Positions 59,690 to 64,000 of a stretch of DNA of 64,000 nucleotides are shown here, piece by piece. Numbering within the stretch: the first letter of the stretch is position 1; every line of letters starts with the position of its first letter. Origin of the DNA: Sphagnum compactum (taxonomy: Eukaryota; Bryophyta; Sphagnopsida; Sphagnales); contig OZ234493.1 in assembly GCA_965153455.1 (NCBI GenBank), positions 5,084,001-5,148,000 on the forward strand. The letters are read 5' to 3'. Under the pieces are notes generated by a model that saw only the letters and a list, made by a program, of their open reading frames with translations, searched no databases and had not been told where the DNA came from. Made by a program: the position numbers and the translations under genes.

Positions 59690-62115
59690 AGTAATGATTG
59701 AATGTCTCCACTCGTTTCGCAACATTTGCCATCTTTGTCACAATTCTCCTTGGTACGTCGCGACATCAAAGGCCTTTAAATGGTTTGTAGTAGTTTCAAA
59801 CCCCTCACATCTCCATCCTCAAAAGGCTTTTGTACTAGTTTGTTCCACCTATACATCAGCAAAGTTGGCAACCAAGCCAAATACATGATCATGATTAGTT
59901 ACTTGATTGGAAAGAAGAACTCATCAATTTCTAAGTCCTAGCAACAATGCTCTTCAAGGGCCTAAAACCTAAAACTATTTATGACATCATGTAGTAGATA
60001 CATGAAATGAAAATAAATCTATTGCAAAACAAAATCAATGATCTCAAAGTTGAGGGATCGAAAAGAGGAATATTGAAGTCAAATCTTACCAACCATAATT
60101 ATTCCAAGGTTCAACATGCAGAAAATGAAGAAGGCTAAATATATCCTCTAGTTTGTTTTGTATCCCTCACATGCCTAAGTACAATAAGGTGAGAGAAATT
60201 ATCACTAAATTCAACAACCTTCTAACAACAACATGTATGATGTTGACCTGTTATTGTAACATACCCACTTATTGCATCAACTACTAGCAGTGGGTGGAGG
60301 TCAATATCATGCAGCAACCAACGTATTGAGTATCTTCACAAAACTGACAGTAATGATAGGACTCACATCATATTAGTTAGTTTCGAAAAATGAAAAGGAA
60401 GTAGAACTTCAAGAAAATGGAACACAAAAAGAGATAGGAAAAAAAAGATTGAAAAAAAGGGAAACGGGATGGAAAACCATAAGAGCATGATATTTTGAAG
60501 ACACTTGAAGCAATTTATGAAAGGCCATAACACACATAATACAATGATAGTTTGTTATTACCTAATATTCTCATGGAACCTATTTTAATGTCATACATAG
60601 CAGAAAACAACTCCCCTTCAAGTTGTGTAGAAGATTTTTAAATGACCTATTTATGGGAATGCACCTAGATTGGTGTACCAATAAGGTGGATTGGTGTACT
60701 AATAAGGCACTAATGGCGATTAGCTGTTAGTTGGAAAATAACTTGTGAGGCATTGGAGTGAAAAACCTTGATAATGTGGGCTTCATCCAATACCACCCTA
60801 TACAAATGTATAGAATGTAGTGGCCCTTCTTCCAAAAGATTCTGTAACACACATAATTGCCCCGTGCATCTAACAGTCATGCTCCTAGTACACAAAACTT
60901 GAAACTACAAATATATCTGTAGACAAGCAACTCTAAGGCCACATGTAGGAAAACAAAAGTGAATAAATTTATTGTAGCTCCTGCACAAGGGTAATAGAAA
61001 GTAGGACAATATGGTGTCATAGATGGCTCACAAGTTGGCTCCATTCATAAGCTAATACACCATAGTTGGTCAGGACAATATCATGGTTAGTGAAAACATT
61101 GCGTTCTTGAAAGTGATCATGTCTATAGTAAGCATAGGTCTAGACATCAGTCCTCCCACCACATGAGTCTCAAACTTTGTTTATAGCCCCCAAAATTGTC
61201 TATTGGTTCAAATTAAACCCATCTTGTTTGAAACACTGTCCTTTGTTTCCTCCTCATTACAAACAAGCTCCAATGTTTAGGAAAGCTACATGAACAATCG
61301 TGGTCATCATGAAGTTGTAGGTTTGCATGTGAAAGAAAGACTTTGATGGCTTGTCTGAAATTTCACCTTCCACTAGCCAAGCAGGGTCATTGGACAAACA
61401 ATGAGTGTGCCACCTCCATGTTGTGCATTGCTTTTTGATCTTTTTGAATCCTTGATTTGATTGGTCGATTGAATACTTGATTCCTCTTGCAAACACAATT
61501 GAAGAACACTTTGTGAATCGGGATCTTCTTGAGATGGTTTGGCAAGCTTAGGGAGATCCATTCCTCTACTAGAATAGGATGAGTGAAATTGTTATCATAG
61601 TCTTTCCAAGACCCATAACATCTGCAAGAATCTGAAAGAGAAAAGAAACATTTAGGTCACCTGCCTCCACAACTATACATGTTATCTTTCTCTCAAGTAA
61701 TGATTCAAAATATACACAATTGCCCAATTCACTTCCAAATATATTTAAAGATAAATTCAAGCATTAATGGCATTTTAAAGAGGCTAAAATAAGCATGAAA
61801 AATGTTAGATACCCTCACACATTGCTAATGAAAACTACCTTATCAAACCATGCAAGCATAGGAAGTAGGGTGTTGAAACATTCTCAGTGGAAGATATTAA
61901 ACAAGGAATTGCCATGTGTACAAACAAGGGTACCTTTACATTGCAATGTGTCTAATTGTTTGCACAAAGTGCAAAAGGAAGAAATACATGTTGATGAGTT
62001 TACATAGGAAAAGATGAAAGAGATTTTCACCCCTCCTTGTGCTATTTGTAGAGCACTTGGGAATTCCAGAGTTGTTTCACTAGAAAACACGTTGAAATAA
62101 AATGCAAGCTTTGAC
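59690..62115 (-). pseudogene. RAD5/HLTF-like SNF2 helicase, intron-containing pseudogene
   Basis: Minus-strand exons in order: 62115-62031 (FNVFSSETTLEFPSALQIAQ then GG); 61631 to about 61300 (ILADVMGLGKTMITISLIL, the Walker A motif; later GGGTLIVCPMTLLG); about 60895-60710 (LHSIHLYRVVLDEAHIIK, the DEAH box); 60174-60090 (IQNKLEDIFSLLHFLHVEPW, NNYG); 59848 to about 59690 (WNKLVQKPFEDGDVRGLKLL, RPLMSRRTKENCDKDGK). RAD5-type proteins are SNF2 translocases with a RING domain that act in post-replication repair. Splice sites survive: TTCTCTTTCAG before ILAD, and GTAAG after NNYG, which joins in phase to WWNKL. It is therefore a genomic copy, not a retrocopy. Q-to-stop after TLLG, a stop in QTI-RPLM and a frame change after LIL kill it. 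N-terminal, RING and C-terminal parts are not found. Confidence 0.8.
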
Positions 62116-62302
62116 CTACAGTCAAATGTACAAGAATGACTTCCATTGTAAATTGATGGAGAATATACGCAAGAACAAAAAAAATGTGTCTTTTCATACA
62201 ATTAGTCAAAGATGTGTTTTAAAAATGTGGCTTTGTTGAGATAAAATGCAAGCTCTAACCTACAGTCAAATGTACAAGAATGAAGTCCATTGTAAATTGA
62301 TG
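62094..62302. repeat. 68-bp direct duplication at an exon edge
   Basis: The block from GAAATAAAATGCAAGCT to CATTGTAAATTGATG at 62094-62160 recurs at 62235-62302 with few changes. It includes the splice acceptor and first bases of the RAD5-like exon, so this exon edge was copied once more upstream of the gene. Confidence 0.75.
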
Positions 62303-64000
62303 AAATGCGACTTCATTTGATTATACCAACACCATAATCACATATGTGATTACAATAGTCACATAATATATGATTACACACATTTACGACTAAAAAAACA
62401 TGTAGGACTAACTTAATTGTAATCATAAAAGTGGTTGATTTGAACAATAGTTAAATCTATAGTTGTAACCATATGGTTGGAATGGAAAAGATTTCTTTTA
62501 GTAAAGGCAAAACAAGTGAATTTAACATAGATAAGATCTTTGAGTTTTTTGGATAGCAAATAGTAATGAATATGAGATGCACACTCACATATGTTCAGTC
62601 TATTAACACATAATGGAATCAATTTTTTTCCAAAGTTGAAATTGAATGTATCATGTTGATTTTTATGATCATTTAGTATTACATGGTGAAGTCTAGCTAA
62701 AACTTAAATGAAACACCAATAAAGATTCAATAACCATCTTCATGAATTTTGCACTAGGATTGAACAAACATTTTGCAAGAAAACTTTTGAAGGACCTAAG
62801 TGGAAATTAGTAATAATAAATCTAATCAATTTCTCTATAATTCCTTCTAGATATTAAACTAGAAATCAAGAAATTTAGAAATATTTTCAAGTCTACTATA
62901 ATTTTTTGTCTTGTTTGAAGATTTTTAATTCAATCAATGGTTTTTTTTGGTAACTTTGTAAATTTGCCAAAATTTTAAAAGTAGATACTTCGAAACATTA
63001 GTGAATGCATTTTATGGAAGCTTTATATTCCCGATATAATTGATAATTGTATGGAAATTTTGATTCATTATCCCTAAAGGGTAAAAACGCACTAAACAAA
63101 GCCACAGTGGGCATGGACACCCTAAAAACAATGTGCCCCTACATCTTTGGAAAAAAACAATGGGAACACATTAACTTGGAATCTTCGTCTATTTTATAGC
63201 ACAAGTTTTATTATAATCAAAGTTTTAATTCAAAACATTTTAACCAAATCCAAGATGTTTCAAGAGTCTTTATGTATGATCAAAGGACTTTGAATAGTTT
63301 TGTGGACATGTAGTTATTTTTCTTGTCAAAAGTCCTTTTTCCTTACCAAATGTGTAGTAATAATGGGTACAAAATTGGAGAGGATGTTGATCTCAATATT
63401 TCAAATGGAAAAAATACATAAAAATTTTCGATTGAAATATTTATGTTTGTAATGTAATACCTTATTGTTGAAATTTGATGAAAGTGTTTTTTGCTTGGAA
63501 AAGAACAAATTTTGAAAATGTTCATTCACAAAACTTTTGCAAATTCCTGTGATAAACATGGAAACATCATATACAAAGGATTCATTAATTACAAAAATTC
63601 TAGAAGTTCCAATTTCATAGATGAAGAAAATAAATGGATGACATTGTTGAAAGTTGGATGGAAATGCCTATTGTTCGTTAGCCAAAATTGATTTTCAATG
63701 ATCGATATACCAAAAATTCAAATTATGAACCCTAGATAACCCCAAGCATTAGACTTAGATTCCTTTAATAATGCACTAGGACTACTGCTAGTTTGCTTCG
63801 ACATTAATGTTCGTGAGCTCCTGCCCATGGGGGCATTTGCTGCAATTGCCAGTGTTTACTCATCGTAGGCTTTTGCTTACACCTTTGCACTATTCGCCAC
63901 TTTGGGTGGTGATTTAATGTTGCAAATTCCTGCCTACAACTTTGTGCCATGGTGCACCTTGCAATGGAATGTCACAAGCTCATGCTCGTGTTTTTTCTCA
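62303..64000. other. No gene recognised
   Basis: Begins with GCGACTTCATTTGATTA and TAATCACA/TGTGATTAC repeats (62305-62380) like those at 56700-56760. The remainder is AT-rich, with a less AT-rich stretch from about 63740 to the end that shows no identifiable coding signal. Confidence 0.4.

Noticed and set aside
61257-61496. 79-codon minus-strand ORF
   Set aside because: Shadow frame of the RAD5-like exon; the matching frame reads GGGTLIVCPMTLLG and continues after a stop.

Overview
The window is nuclear DNA from a land plant with a large, AT-rich, repeat-filled genome. The evidence is a plant-type spliced OPA3-like gene with GT-AG introns, a chromovirus (Ty3/gypsy with chromodomain), CACTA elements, a Helitron-like element, a MULE-type transposase relic and a decayed plant RAD5-like gene. 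The species cannot be named from this sequence; a fern, lycophyte or gymnosperm would fit the low gene density. Nothing here is prokaryotic: no operons, CRISPR arrays, or rRNA/tRNA genes I can support. LAYOUT. 0-1.2 kb: a coiled-coil-like coding scrap and an LTR fragment. 2.9-3.2 kb: short tandem repeat. 5.4-9.1 kb: decayed, partly repeated pieces of an unidentified minus-strand gene family. 10.97-13.9 kb: decayed plus-strand transposase with a SWIM-like 3' end. 16.7-18.8 kb: the one intact gene, OPA3-like, four exons, 186 codons, in a locally GC-richer island. 20.6-21.1 and 22.2-22.8 kb: two tandem arrays. 23.8-33.3 kb: minus-strand, intronless copies of clathrin heavy chain, one split by a minus-strand chromovirus (24.6-30.4 kb) that has lost its 5' LTR and itself carries an 832-bp insertion. 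33.8-39.3 kb: a possible transposase piece, a degenerate tandem array and unidentified ORFs. 39.394-43.142 kb: a non-autonomous CACTA element with ATA target duplications, containing a 326-bp Helitron-like element. 43.5 kb: an orphan CACTA terminus. 49.356-52.251 kb: a second CACTA element with TAC target duplications, filled with a mirrored array. 52.5-54.4 kb: retrotransposon gag relic with two zinc knuckles, minus strand. 59.7-62.1 kb: RAD5/HLTF-like SNF2 helicase pseudogene, minus strand, still carrying recognisable splice sites. The rest is AT-rich DNA with no gene I can support. OVERALL. Only the OPA3-like gene looks functional. Everything else recognisable is mobile DNA or dead gene copies, and nesting gives relative ages: clathrin retrocopy, then chromovirus, then the insertion in its integrase; CACTA element, then Helitron. 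I found no convincing new multi-gene system. The most unusual structures are the poly-G Helitron-like element inside a CACTA element, the mirrored array in the second CACTA element, and the duplicated clathrin retrocopy split by a retrotransposon.
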